Below, in pieces: positions 5,936-11,854 of a stretch of DNA of 11,854 bases. The stretch comes from an uncultured Eubacterium sp. (GTDB lineage: Bacteria > Bacillota > Clostridia > Peptostreptococcales > Anaerovoracaceae). Location: positions 1 to 11,854 of the forward strand of contig UQNP01000044.1 of assembly GCA_900542385.1 (NCBI GenBank). Direction: 5' to 3'. Within the stretch, counting starts at the first letter, position 1, and each line of letters begins with the position of its first letter. A program made the position numbers and the translations under genes. Below the pieces are notes generated by a model. That model saw only the letters and a list, made by a program, of their open reading frames with translations, had not been told where the DNA came from and did no database searches.

Positions 5936-7378
5936 TTATTCTATGTATACCGTAACGTATCTCATGCCCCAGCGCAGACATTCACTTTCGCTGTTCATGT
6001 ATATATCAATGGTATTACCCTTTATATTTCCTCCCGTATCCTCAGCACGCCTATATCCTACACCTTCTATATATACCCTGCTGCCAAGAGGTATAACGCT
6101 TGGATCGACTGCTATCTCTCCTACTCTGGCCTTAGTGCCCATGGCAGTCCTTCCGCCGCCCGTATAAGCATATGCTTTCACGACCAGTTTCCTGCTGTAT
6201 GATTTTCCGTTGAAGTTTATTCTCGTTCCCTTGGCTACCACTTCATCTACAGCGGCAGTTATGCTGGTTCTTGCGATTTCCTTTCTCGATGACTCAACGC
6301 CGTCTATGTAGGTTATCTCATATGTAACTTCGTCAAGACCTTCAACACCTTCTGTAACTACCTTGCTCGACCCTTCGTTAAGAGAACTGTCCTCTTTCTC
6401 AACAGTTTCAAAAGGAACCTTCTCCTCTACTTTGACCTGCTTTGTAGTGACTCGCTGTACAACGATCTCCATATCGTCTCCCATACTGGTATCCACCGCA
6501 GGCGTTACTATATCTTTATCTCCGACTTTCACTCCGCAGTCCTTGAGCGCGTCTCCTACGTTTCTTTCAAGAGTCTTGTATTTTTTGGTCTTTCCGTCAG
6601 CAGTCACCTTGAAATCCGTTGCATGTTTCAAATCGAATGATATACCGTCATATATGTAAGTAGAAACAGGTTTTGAAATATAGTCTTCCTCACAGTATTC
6701 GATATTTTCTCCTTCGAGAAATCCGTCTATAGTGTATTCCTTCGTGACTGTACTGTATTCCTTACCGTTTATCGTTGCATGGACTTCTCGCGGCACAAGT
6801 GATGTATATGCAAATGTCACGGCAAGAAGCACGATAAACGACGCTGCTATGCCTGTGATCCATCCGTATTTTTTCCCGAAAGCTGCGATCTTTTTCTCTT
6901 CGTTTTTTTCAGCGTTATCAGCAGGCTCAGCTTTGCCGCCTTCGATTTCAGCGCTCTCTTCCGAGCTCTCTTCCGCCTCATCATCGAGCTCGGCACAATC
7001 ACCTATCTCAGAAGTATCTTGTTCCTCTGGCTGATCATAAGTCTCAGCAGATCCTTCTGTCTCGGCAGGTGTTTCTGTCTCAGCAACGTCATCGGTTTCA
7101 GCAATTTCATCGCTCTCATCAACCTCTTCCATCACAACAGATCCTTCATCAGCAGGATCTGCCGGCTCTTCTGTATCATCCTGATCTGAAGTCTCAGTCT
7201 CCAAAACATCAGGCTCAGGATTCTGAACTTCAGCTTCCGAAGGACTTTCATCGTTCCCGGCATTCTCAGCTTTCCCAGCTTCCTTTTCTGCCTTTCGTTC
7301 TTCCTCGACCGCTTCTGCCAGCCATCTTCCTTTTTTCTCCTCTTTTCCACCAAGTACTTCTCTGATGTTTATATTCAT
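5936..7378 (-). CDS. Membrane-anchored DUF348/G5/3D-domain cell-wall protein (YabE-like)
   Basis: This 480-residue protein has a predicted role in peptidoglycan remodelling outside the cell. Residues 1-170 are extremely rich in Glu, Asp, Ala and Ser with repeated ET/AET units. A basic stretch leads into one membrane helix at about 173-194, placing the acidic head in the cytoplasm. Two DUF348 ubiquitin-like modules follow (about 199-250 and 251-310), then a G5 domain (about 311-385). The 3D domain (about 398-480) has GRTAMGT, VGEIAVDPSVIPLGS and AEDTGG. Its aspartates at 425, 447 and 458 are the conserved ones of this MltA-like fold, which in relatives cleaves glycan strands. The order matches Bacillus YabE and clostridial Rpf-like proteins, apart from the long acidic head. 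ATG 7376-7378 is chosen because GGAGA precedes it; an in-frame TTG upstream overlaps that site. Confidence 0.88.
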   Translation of the reverse strand: MNINIREVLGGKEEKKGRWLAEAVEEERKAEKEAGKAENAGNDESPSEAEVQNPEPDVLETETSDQDDTEEPADPADEGSVVMEEVDESDEIAETDDVAETETPAETEGSAETYDQPEEQDTSEIGDCAELDDEAEESSEESAEIEGGKAEPADNAEKNEEKKIAAFGKKYGWITGIAASFIVLLAVTFAYTSLVPREVHATINGKEYSTVTKEYTIDGFLEGENIEYCEEDYISKPVSTYIYDGISFDLKHATDFKVTADGKTKKYKTLERNVGDALKDCGVKVGDKDIVTPAVDTSMGDDMEIVVQRVTTKQVKVEEKVPFETVEKEDSSLNEGSSKVVTEGVEGLDEVTYEITYIDGVESSRKEIARTSITAAVDEVVAKGTRINFNGKSYSRKLVVKAYAYTGGGRTAMGTKARVGEIAVDPSVIPLGSRVYIEGVGYRRAEDTGGNIKGNTIDIYMNSESECLRWGMRYVTVYIE

Positions 7379-7424
7379 GACAAAATTCTCCAAAACGTTT
7401 ATTTTTCAACGAATATACGTACTT

Positions 7425-7452
7425 ATTGTACCAAAAACAAAAGATTTGTCAA
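7425..7452 (-). promoter_or_regulatory. Promoter of the G5/3D-domain gene
   Basis: On the minus strand a perfect TTGACA (7447-7452) and TACAAT (7425-7430) are separated by 16 bases. This is one of the best sigma-A-like promoters in the window and gives a leader of about 40 bases. No riboswitch-like fold was recognised in that leader. Confidence 0.75.
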
Positions 7453-7493
7453 ATTACATTTTCTTACAAAATCCCTTACATTCCAAAACAAAA

Positions 7494-7513
7494 CTCCGGG
7501 ATCATTCCCGGAG
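7494..7513 (-). terminator. Rho-independent terminator of the nifU-like/pepV transcript
   Basis: CTCCGGGA and TCCCGGAG form a perfect 8-bp stem with a TCAT tetraloop. On the minus strand it is followed by TTTTGTTTT. It lies five bases beyond the dipeptidase stop codon. Confidence 0.9.
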
Positions 7514-7518
7514 CGTTT

Positions 7519-8961
7519 TTATTCAGATAAGCGGTAAACAGCTTCCGCATATATCTTAGCCAGTTTTACCATGTTTTCAATAGATATGCACTCGTTCTTC
7601 TGATGTCCCAGTTCTTTATCCTCCGGAAATCTTGCACCGAACGCAACCGTATTTTCTATAGCCCTCGCATAGGTGCCTCCGCCTATGACTATAGGTCTGC
7701 ACGATTCATCTCCGGTGTACTTTCTGTATACGTCCATAAGCGTTCCTATGAGCGAACTGTCTTCAGCCATATATATAGGCTCTTTATGTGATCCTTTTAC
7801 TATGCCTATATCGTATCTTTCAGTCACCCCGTCTATCCCGTCATAAACAGCTTTATCATCCATGGTCACAGGATATCTGACGTTTATCGTGATCTTGGCG
7901 GTTTTTCTGTCTATATCTGCCATTCCCACGTTTAGGATCAGCTTTCCCGACGGCTCGTCTTCCAAAAAGCAGCCAAGACGTTCCCCGTGTATATCCCATC
8001 CTATACAGCTATTGTAAAATGATATGAAATCGTTTGTATCTTCGCTGCTGAAATTCAGTCCGGACAGGAACTCCATCATCAGAGAAACAGCATTCAATCC
8101 CTTTTCCGGCTTTGCTCCGTGAGCCGATATGCCTTTAGCAGTTATCTCAAGACTTTTGCCTATTTTTCTGCACTTTATGCGCTCTTCACCATCGCCTCTC
8201 TTCTCCTGAAATTCCTTTGCATATTGGGCTGCTTTTTCTTTTATACTATCATAACTTTTGCCTGACGGATCGTACAGCACTGCTCTGGCGCTGTCTGCAA
8301 CAGAATTTGACGCAGTCCCGCCTTTCAGAGAACTCAGCTCGAGACCTTTCCCGGCAGAGGATGCAAATTTTTTCACGAGATCGAACACCAGTATTCCCAT
8401 TTCGCCGTGTATGGCAGGAAAATCTCCGTCAGGTGTAAACCCTATATCCGGCAGATCCTCGACTTTTGACAGATAGTAGTCCATGCCTTTCCATTCAGTC
8501 TCTTCATCAAGTCCAAGTATGAGCCGTATGGTTTTTCGCGGCAAATAACCACATTCCCTCAGAGCTTTCATCCCATAAAATGAAGCTACGACAGGACCTT
8601 TATCATCCGTCGTTCCTCTGCCGTACACCATACCGTCAATCACTTCTCCGCCGTACGGATCATGATCCCATCCGCTTCCTTCCGGCACTACGTCAAGATG
8701 ACCGACGACACCGACTATACCATCTTCAGTTCCTTTAAAGTCTATATGTCCTCCATAGCCATCGGCATCGAAAGTTTCGAATCCTTCCTTCTCCGCCATT
8801 TCGAGCATCCTTCTGTAAACTTTATCGACATGCTCGCCGAAAGGCTTTTCCCCGTCTGTCTCAACGGCAACACTTGGTATAGATATAAGTTCGGACAGAG
8901 ACGATATCATCTCTGCCCTGTTTTCTTCTATTTTCTTATTTACTATTTCAATTACGTCCAT
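7519..8961 (-). CDS. pepV: M20-family dipeptidase, PepV-like
   Basis: This is a cytoplasmic two-zinc metallopeptidase that cleaves dipeptides and some N-acyl amino acids, completing peptide breakdown. The 480 residues match the usual PepV length. Metal and catalytic residues are in place: His88 in VGHLDVVPEG, Asp120 in GRGTTDDKGP, the Glu153-Glu154 pair in LDEETEWKG, an aspartate in TPDGDFP (178 or 180), and His453 in GHQKNE. A lid/dimerisation-like insert occupies the middle third. The start is taken as ATG 8959-8961, preceded by GGTGA. The more upstream in-frame TTG lies within the sequence leading to that site and has no ribosome site of its own. The gene begins 26 bases after the NifU-like stop, so they are probably co-transcribed. 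A tight terminator follows. Confidence 0.92.
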   Translation of the reverse strand: MDVIEIVNKKIEENRAEMISSLSELISIPSVAVETDGEKPFGEHVDKVYRRMLEMAEKEGFETFDADGYGGHIDFKGTEDGIVGVVGHLDVVPEGSGWDHDPYGGEVIDGMVYGRGTTDDKGPVVASFYGMKALRECGYLPRKTIRLILGLDEETEWKGMDYYLSKVEDLPDIGFTPDGDFPAIHGEMGILVFDLVKKFASSAGKGLELSSLKGGTASNSVADSARAVLYDPSGKSYDSIKEKAAQYAKEFQEKRGDGEERIKCRKIGKSLEITAKGISAHGAKPEKGLNAVSLMMEFLSGLNFSSEDTNDFISFYNSCIGWDIHGERLGCFLEDEPSGKLILNVGMADIDRKTAKITINVRYPVTMDDKAVYDGIDGVTERYDIGIVKGSHKEPIYMAEDSSLIGTLMDVYRKYTGDESCRPIVIGGGTYARAIENTVAFGARFPEDKELGHQKNECISIENMVKLAKIYAEAVYRLSE

Positions 8962-8987
8962 AAATTTCACCGGCAAAATGCAATCCC

Positions 8988-9215
8988 TTAGAGCACTGCT
9001 TCAACGCTTGCGATATCGTCAGGATAGCTTTCCTTTAAGATCTGTTCTACAACGCCTTTGATCGTCATCTGAGCTCCCGGACATCCTGCGCAGTGTCCCT
9101 GCAGTCTTACTTTTACTATTTTATCATCGGTATACTCAACAAACTCGAGATCTCCTCCATCTCTCTGCAGAAAAGGTCTTATCTGCTCCAAAGCTTCTTT
9201 GATTTTATCTTCCAT
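8988..9215 (-). CDS. NifU-like C-terminal domain Fe-S protein
   Basis: This 75-residue protein consists only of the NifU C-terminal (Nfu) domain, which carries a bridging [4Fe-4S] cluster between two subunits and passes it to target enzymes. The signature Cys42-x2-Cys45 is present in HCAGCPGAQ, and the preceding RDGGDLEFV segment is typical. It lacks the IscU-like and degenerate A-type domains seen in longer NifU or NfuA proteins; stand-alone versions are common in Firmicutes. The ATG at 9213-9215 has AAAGGAGA upstream. Its stop is 26 bases before the dipeptidase start. The functional link to pepV is not obvious and may only be transcriptional. A TATAAT (minus strand, 9301-9306) just past the preceding gene is a possible -10, but no clear -35 goes with it. 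Confidence 0.92.
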   Translation of the reverse strand: MEDKIKEALEQIRPFLQRDGGDLEFVEYTDDKIVKVRLQGHCAGCPGAQMTIKGVVEQILKESYPDDIASVEAVL

Positions 9216-9313
9216 TTTTTCTCTCCTTTATCATTATTATTTTCAATATATCAAAAACTATAACTTATAAAATGCAATATCTGAAATCTATCCCTTTGGT
9301 ATTATAGGATCAG

Positions 9314-10510
9314 CTAATTCGGATTGACCGTATATATGGACACCATATCTCCGTCTCTCCATGTACTTATGTAAGCCGTTCTTATCGGGTCTCCGTCGCT
9401 GTTGAAGGTTATCGTTCCGGACGCGCCTTCAAAGCTGCTGGACTCTGCAAGTATCTTCCTTAAGTTTTCTCCCGTTATGTCGTCTCCCGCTTCATCTATA
9501 GCATTGAGGGCTATTATATACGCGTCGTATCCAAGAGCAACGGAATCCGGCGGATCTTTCTCGGTGCCATATTTTGTCTGATACGCTTCAATGAACTTTT
9601 CCGATTCTTCACTGACAGCCTGCTCCTGCGTAAAGAAGTTTATGAACGCCATATGATCCGGCGAAACGTTATCCTGAAGCAAATCTCTGAATTCTTCAGA
9701 AGCCCAGTCTATATCGCCGAGAAATACGACGTCAAGTCCCATATCTGCCGCCTGATTTATTATCTTTGCCGAATCTTCCATAGTTCCCGGCAAAAGTACA
9801 CTCTTAACGCCCGATTCTTTTATCACATTGAGCTGCTCCTCGAAATCCTTGTCGCCTGTATCGTACTGCTCGTAGACAGTTATCGCTTCTTCATTACCTG
9901 TCTCGCCTTCTACTCTGTCTGTGAACGCAGTGCCTGTAGCCATTGCCGCATCGTCATCTCTCGGCATCAATATCCCTGCAGTTGTTTCACCTTTCGCCTC
10001 AAGGATGTATCTTCCCAGTATATCTCCCTGATCGGAATCCACATAGCATACTCTGAAATAGTAATCATAATTCTGCGTTATGAGCGGGTTCATATTCGTC
10101 ATGGCTATCGTTGGTATTTTTGCTTCATTTATATATTCACCTGCTATCAGAGAATATACACTGCCGTAACTTCCCAGTATTATATCCGGGTTCTTGGCTA
10201 TGAGATCGTTTATCGCCGTTTCCGCCGCATATATATCCGATGCATTATCACTGTACGTAAGCTCAACGATCCTGCCGTTCACATTAGGATATACCTCATG
10301 CGCAAGCTCTATACCCTGTATCTCCTCAGCAGCTTCCTCACTGTCTGCACCGCTCATCGGCTCGTATATTCCTATGGTTACAGTAGCATCGCTGCTTTTC
10401 TTTGTGTCAAAAAATGCTTCTTTAAAATTTTCAAACGTAGTACACGCCGTCAGTCCCACCGTCATCATCACAGCAGCAGCCGACATTGCAATAATTTTAT
10501 ATATCTTCAC
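9314..10510 (-). CDS. Type-1 periplasmic-binding lipoprotein (branched-chain amino acid/amide receptor family)
   Basis: This is a 398-residue extracytoplasmic ligand receptor of the Peripla_BP_6 (LivJ-like) family. The N-terminus is a lipoprotein signal: KIYK, a hydrophobic stretch, and lipobox LTAC with Cys23 as the lipidation site. Mature domain hallmarks are VTIGIYEPMSGAD (about 43-55), the helix that tracks substrate (EIQGIELAHE), a DIILGSYGS segment, and a C-terminal lobe with LGYDAYIIALNAI and SSFEGASGTITFN. The ligand is probably an amino acid or small amide; specificity cannot be read. It starts with GTG at 10508-10510, supported by AAAGGTGA upstream. No permease or ATPase gene lies beside it in this window. 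It could work with a transporter encoded elsewhere or act as a sensor. No convincing terminator follows before the nifU-like gene. Confidence 0.88.
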   Translation of the reverse strand: MKIYKIIAMSAAAVMMTVGLTACTTFENFKEAFFDTKKSSDATVTIGIYEPMSGADSEEAAEEIQGIELAHEVYPNVNGRIVELTYSDNASDIYAAETAINDLIAKNPDIILGSYGSVYSLIAGEYINEAKIPTIAMTNMNPLITQNYDYYFRVCYVDSDQGDILGRYILEAKGETTAGILMPRDDDAAMATGTAFTDRVEGETGNEEAITVYEQYDTGDKDFEEQLNVIKESGVKSVLLPGTMEDSAKIINQAADMGLDVVFLGDIDWASEEFRDLLQDNVSPDHMAFINFFTQEQAVSEESEKFIEAYQTKYGTEKDPPDSVALGYDAYIIALNAIDEAGDDITGENLRKILAESSSFEGASGTITFNSDGDPIRTAYISTWRDGDMVSIYTVNPN

Positions 10511-10587
10511 AAGCTCACCTTTCTAATTCTGCATAAACATAATTATATCGGTTTTGTAGCTTCTTCTCCTAATCGTAAAACATATAC

Positions 10588-10616
10588 ATTATACCCTTTT
10601 TTACGGCAAAGGTAAA
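10588..10616 (-). promoter_or_regulatory. Promoter of the binding-lipoprotein gene
   Basis: On the minus strand TTTACC (10611-10616) and a perfect TATAAT (10588-10593) are separated by 17 bases. Transcription would begin near 10581 with a leader of about 70 bases. Confidence 0.65.
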
Positions 10617-10869
10617 GTATAAGCTTGCCTCGGCTTTCTTTTAAACGGACCGTAGAGTTATCTCTGATCAGAGATCATCAGCAGTGCGCTTACATCTCAC
10701 TGCGAATGCGGGTTGCGTATTATCAATAGTGCCGTATGATATTCCTTGAAATGCCGCCCTTAGACACTTAAAAGCTGCTTGCAAAATATGCAAATCACCG
10801 GCTTCCCCGTTACTATAATCCCGATGCGTCAAACGGTATTCATTATTTTATATTTTTTGCAAAAACACC
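10617..10869. other. Gene-free, inverted-repeat-rich intergenic stretch
   Basis: This is the core of the 460-base gap between the binding lipoprotein and the rubrerythrin. No credible coding frame with a ribosome site was seen. It is less A/T-rich than the flanking promoter DNA and holds several short symmetries: a perfect 16-bp palindrome at 10660-10675; GCAGTG/CACTGC arms at 10681-10686 and 10698-10703; TTGCA/TGCAA at 10779-10783 and 10789-10793; and CCGTT/AACGG at 10807-10811 and 10832-10836. It could encode a structured RNA or be a decayed gene. No known RNA family was recognised. Confidence 0.4.
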
Positions 10870-10898
10870 TTGACTATTCTTTACTAAAATGGTACATT
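10870..10898 (+). promoter_or_regulatory. Promoter of the reverse rubrerythrin gene
   Basis: TTGACT at 10870-10875 and TACATT at 10893-10898 have an ideal 17-base spacer. The transcript would start near 10905 and have a leader of roughly 65 bases. Confidence 0.7.
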
Positions 10899-10902
10899 AT
10901 AT

Positions 10903-10915
10903 TTGTTGATAACAA
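10903..10915. promoter_or_regulatory. Palindrome at the rubrerythrin transcription start
   Basis: TTGTT-GAT-AACAA is a perfect 5-bp inverted repeat just downstream of the -10. A second AACAAT copy lies at 10924-10929, 13 bases after the first. The position fits a repressor site. It does not match the PerR box (TTATAATnATTATAA) well and is shorter than a Rex site, so the binding protein is unknown. Confidence 0.3.
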
Positions 10916-10970
10916 TGTTTTGTAACAATTAAAATATGAGTAAATATGATTTTAAAAGGAGGAATTTATT

Positions 10971-11513
10971 ATGAAATGGACTTGTTCAGTATGCGGATAT
11001 ACTTATGAAGGACCTCAGCCACCTGAAAAATGCCCTCAGTGCGGAGTTCCGGCTGACAAATTCGTAGAAGTAAAAGAAGGCGAAATCGAATTCGTTGACG
11101 ATCATGTAGTAGGCGTTGCACAGGGTGTTGATCCTGAAATCATACAGGGACTCAGAGACAACTTCAACGGAGAATGTTCCGAAGTTGGTATGTATCTGGC
11201 TATGGCAAGAGTTGCTCACAGAGAAGGCTATCCTGAGATCGGTCTTTACTGGGAAAAAGCTGCCTTCGAAGAAGCTGAACACGCTGCAAAATTTGCAGAA
11301 CTCTTAGGCGAAGTAGTTACTGATTCTACAAAGAAAAACCTCGAAATGAGAGTTGAAGCTGAAGCTGGCGCATGCGCAGGCAAGAAAGAACTCGCAAAGA
11401 AGGCTAAAGAACAGAATCTGGATGCTATCCACGATACAGTTCACGAAATGGCTAAGGATGAAGCAAGACACGGAAGAGCATTCCAGGGTCTTCTCAAGAG
11501 ATACTTCGGCTAA
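10971..11513 (+). CDS. rbr: Reverse rubrerythrin (N-terminal rubredoxin domain, C-terminal diiron domain)
   Basis: This cytoplasmic oxygen- and peroxide-detoxifying protein of anaerobes accepts electrons through a rubredoxin-type iron and reduces H2O2 or O2 at a diiron centre. The FeS4 domain is at the N-terminus: Cys5-x2-Cys8 in CSVCGY and Cys21-x2-Cys24 in CPQCG. The ferritin-like four-helix domain fills about 52-178, with likely iron ligands Glu68 or Glu71, Glu101-x2-His104, Glu125 or Glu129, and Glu164-x2-His167. Classical rubrerythrin has the opposite domain order; this arrangement and the 180-residue length match the clostridial reverse rubrerythrins, which are strongly induced by oxygen in Clostridium acetobutylicum. 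The ribosome site AAAAGGAGG is near-perfect and codon use looks biased towards a few codons, suggesting high expression. It has its own promoter and terminator, so it is monocistronic. Confidence 0.93.
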   Translation: MKWTCSVCGYTYEGPQPPEKCPQCGVPADKFVEVKEGEIEFVDDHVVGVAQGVDPEIIQGLRDNFNGECSEVGMYLAMARVAHREGYPEIGLYWEKAAFEEAEHAAKFAELLGEVVTDSTKKNLEMRVEAEAGACAGKKELAKKAKEQNLDAIHDTVHEMAKDEARHGRAFQGLLKRYFG

Positions 11514-11540
11514 ACCAAACACATTAGATTTTAAAAGTCC

Positions 11541-11571
11541 AAAGAGAGTCGTTCATCGGCTCTCTTTTTTG
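11541..11571 (+). terminator. Terminator of the reverse rubrerythrin gene
   Basis: AAAGAGAGTCG (11541-11551) pairs with CGGCTCTCTTT (11557-11567), giving 11 pairs including one T-G, around a TTCAT loop. A T-run continues to 11570. It lies 28 bases after the stop codon. Confidence 0.9.
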
Positions 11572-11587
11572 TTTGAGAGTAAAAATA

Positions 11588-11854
11588 TCATATTTTAATA
11601 CGATCCCATGTAAGATACTTTTCATAATTTATCTCTCCGTTTTCAGATTCACATTTTGATACTAAAACATATAGGTTTTCCACTGCTGAAAACAATTCAT
11701 TTATATACGGTATACTTTCTATTTCATCCAATTTATACTGAGATACATAAAATCCCGGTTGTCTGATTTTATCTGTTCCGCTGTACAACATATACTCAAA
11801 GAAAGCATCTCCTCTGAGACGCGAAATTTGTTCTCTGCTGTATGCTTTTCCGAT
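11588..11854 (-). CDS. Unknown protein, C-terminal part (runs off the window)
   Basis: A minus-strand reading frame is open from the right edge of the window to a TGA at 11588-11590, giving 88 residues with no start required inside the window. An internal ATG at 11789-11791 has no evident ribosome site, so the gene most likely begins beyond the edge. Visible features are a mixed, fairly charged and aromatic sequence with PGFYVSQYKLDEIESIPYIN in its middle, and a tail ending WDRIKI. There is no membrane segment, signal or cysteine cluster. I do not recognise the family. Its A/T-rich codon use differs a little from the genes to the left. It converges on the rubrerythrin gene across the terminator at 11541-11571. 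Confidence 0.55.
   Translation of the reverse strand: MGKAYSREQISRLRGDAFFEYMLYSGTDKIRQPGFYVSQYKLDEIESIPYINELFSAVENLYVLVSKCESENGEINYEKYLTWDRIKI

Noticed and set aside
6961..7140. Possible DNA tandem repeat or CRISPR-like array in the acidic coding region
   Set aside because: The units are short, imperfect and in frame with ET/AET protein repeats. There are no uniform repeats with unique spacers.
7069..7365. Plus-strand open frame rich in Gln, Ser and Pro
   Set aside because: It is the complement of the acidic repeat region of the wall protein; the composition is a by-product of Glu/Asp/Ala codons read backwards.
7379..7393. TTG start five codons upstream of the G5/3D-domain gene
   Set aside because: The TTG overlaps the GGAGA ribosome site that serves the ATG at 7376-7378.
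9653..10615. A 320-codon plus-strand open frame opposite the binding-lipoprotein gene
   Set aside because: It is antisense to a clear lipoprotein gene and has no plausible ribosome site. Its translation is low in Ala/Gly and rich in Tyr, His, Arg and Ser with no domain; the openness comes from codon bias of the real gene.
10621..10643. AAGC...GCTT followed by a T-run as a plus-strand terminator
   Set aside because: The stem is only about four pairs and no plus-strand gene ends before it.
10796..10808. Minus-strand GGGGAAGCCGGTG resembling the start of a cobalamin riboswitch core
   Set aside because: The rest of the conserved core, including the CCGC-ACTGT segment and the terminal B12-box-like sequence, could not be found nearby, so it is taken as chance.

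Overview
The window looks like chromosomal DNA from a strictly anaerobic, low-to-moderate G+C Firmicute of class Clostridia. Three things point there: strong AGGAGG-type ribosome binding sites on nearly every gene; short A/T-rich intergenic stretches with sigma-A-like promoters and U-tailed hairpin terminators; and the gene content (reverse rubrerythrin, a CwlD-type amidase, a G5/3D-domain wall protein, a PepV dipeptidase, a small NifU-domain protein). CwlD suggests a spore-former, or a descendant of one. Genus or family cannot be fixed from the sequence alone. There are no rRNA or tRNA genes, insertion sequences, phage genes or CRISPR repeats.

Layout. From 65 to 2229, a cwlD-like amidase (minus) and an AlaX-type alanyl-tRNA editing protein (plus) diverge from a 185-base spacer. 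The amidase leader carries a perfect 10-bp hairpin that buries its own ribosome binding site. From 2271 to 5853 lies a metal-homeostasis block. An ArsR/SmtB-type repressor and an AraC-type regulator form a minus-strand operon. They diverge from a plus-strand operon of a 72-residue free-standing HMA (CxxC) metal-binding protein and a P1B-2 type Zn/Cd/Pb efflux ATPase that lacks its own N-terminal HMA domain. A well-formed promoter and an 18-bp operator-like palindrome sit in the divergent spacer, so ArsR-controlled metal efflux is the natural reading. The sensor's usual metal ligands are partly replaced.

From 5936 to 10510 all genes are on the minus strand. They are a membrane-anchored DUF348/G5/3D wall-remodelling protein with a very acidic 170-residue cytoplasmic head, a PepV dipeptidase preceded by a NifU-like Fe-S protein (likely one transcript), and a lone type-1 periplasmic-binding lipoprotein with no transporter genes beside it. 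A 460-base non-coding gap follows; its middle is rich in inverted repeats and has no recognisable gene. A strongly expressed reverse rubrerythrin (oxygen/peroxide defence) follows on the plus strand, then the C-terminal part of an unknown minus-strand gene that runs off the window.

Together the genes are mostly housekeeping and stress physiology: translation quality control, heavy-metal export, envelope remodelling, peptide use and oxygen detoxification. I did not find a clearly new multi-gene system. The most worthwhile leads are the ribosome-site-sequestering hairpin before cwlD, the non-canonical ArsR sensor with a split HMA/ATPase pair, and the structured gap at 10617-10869.
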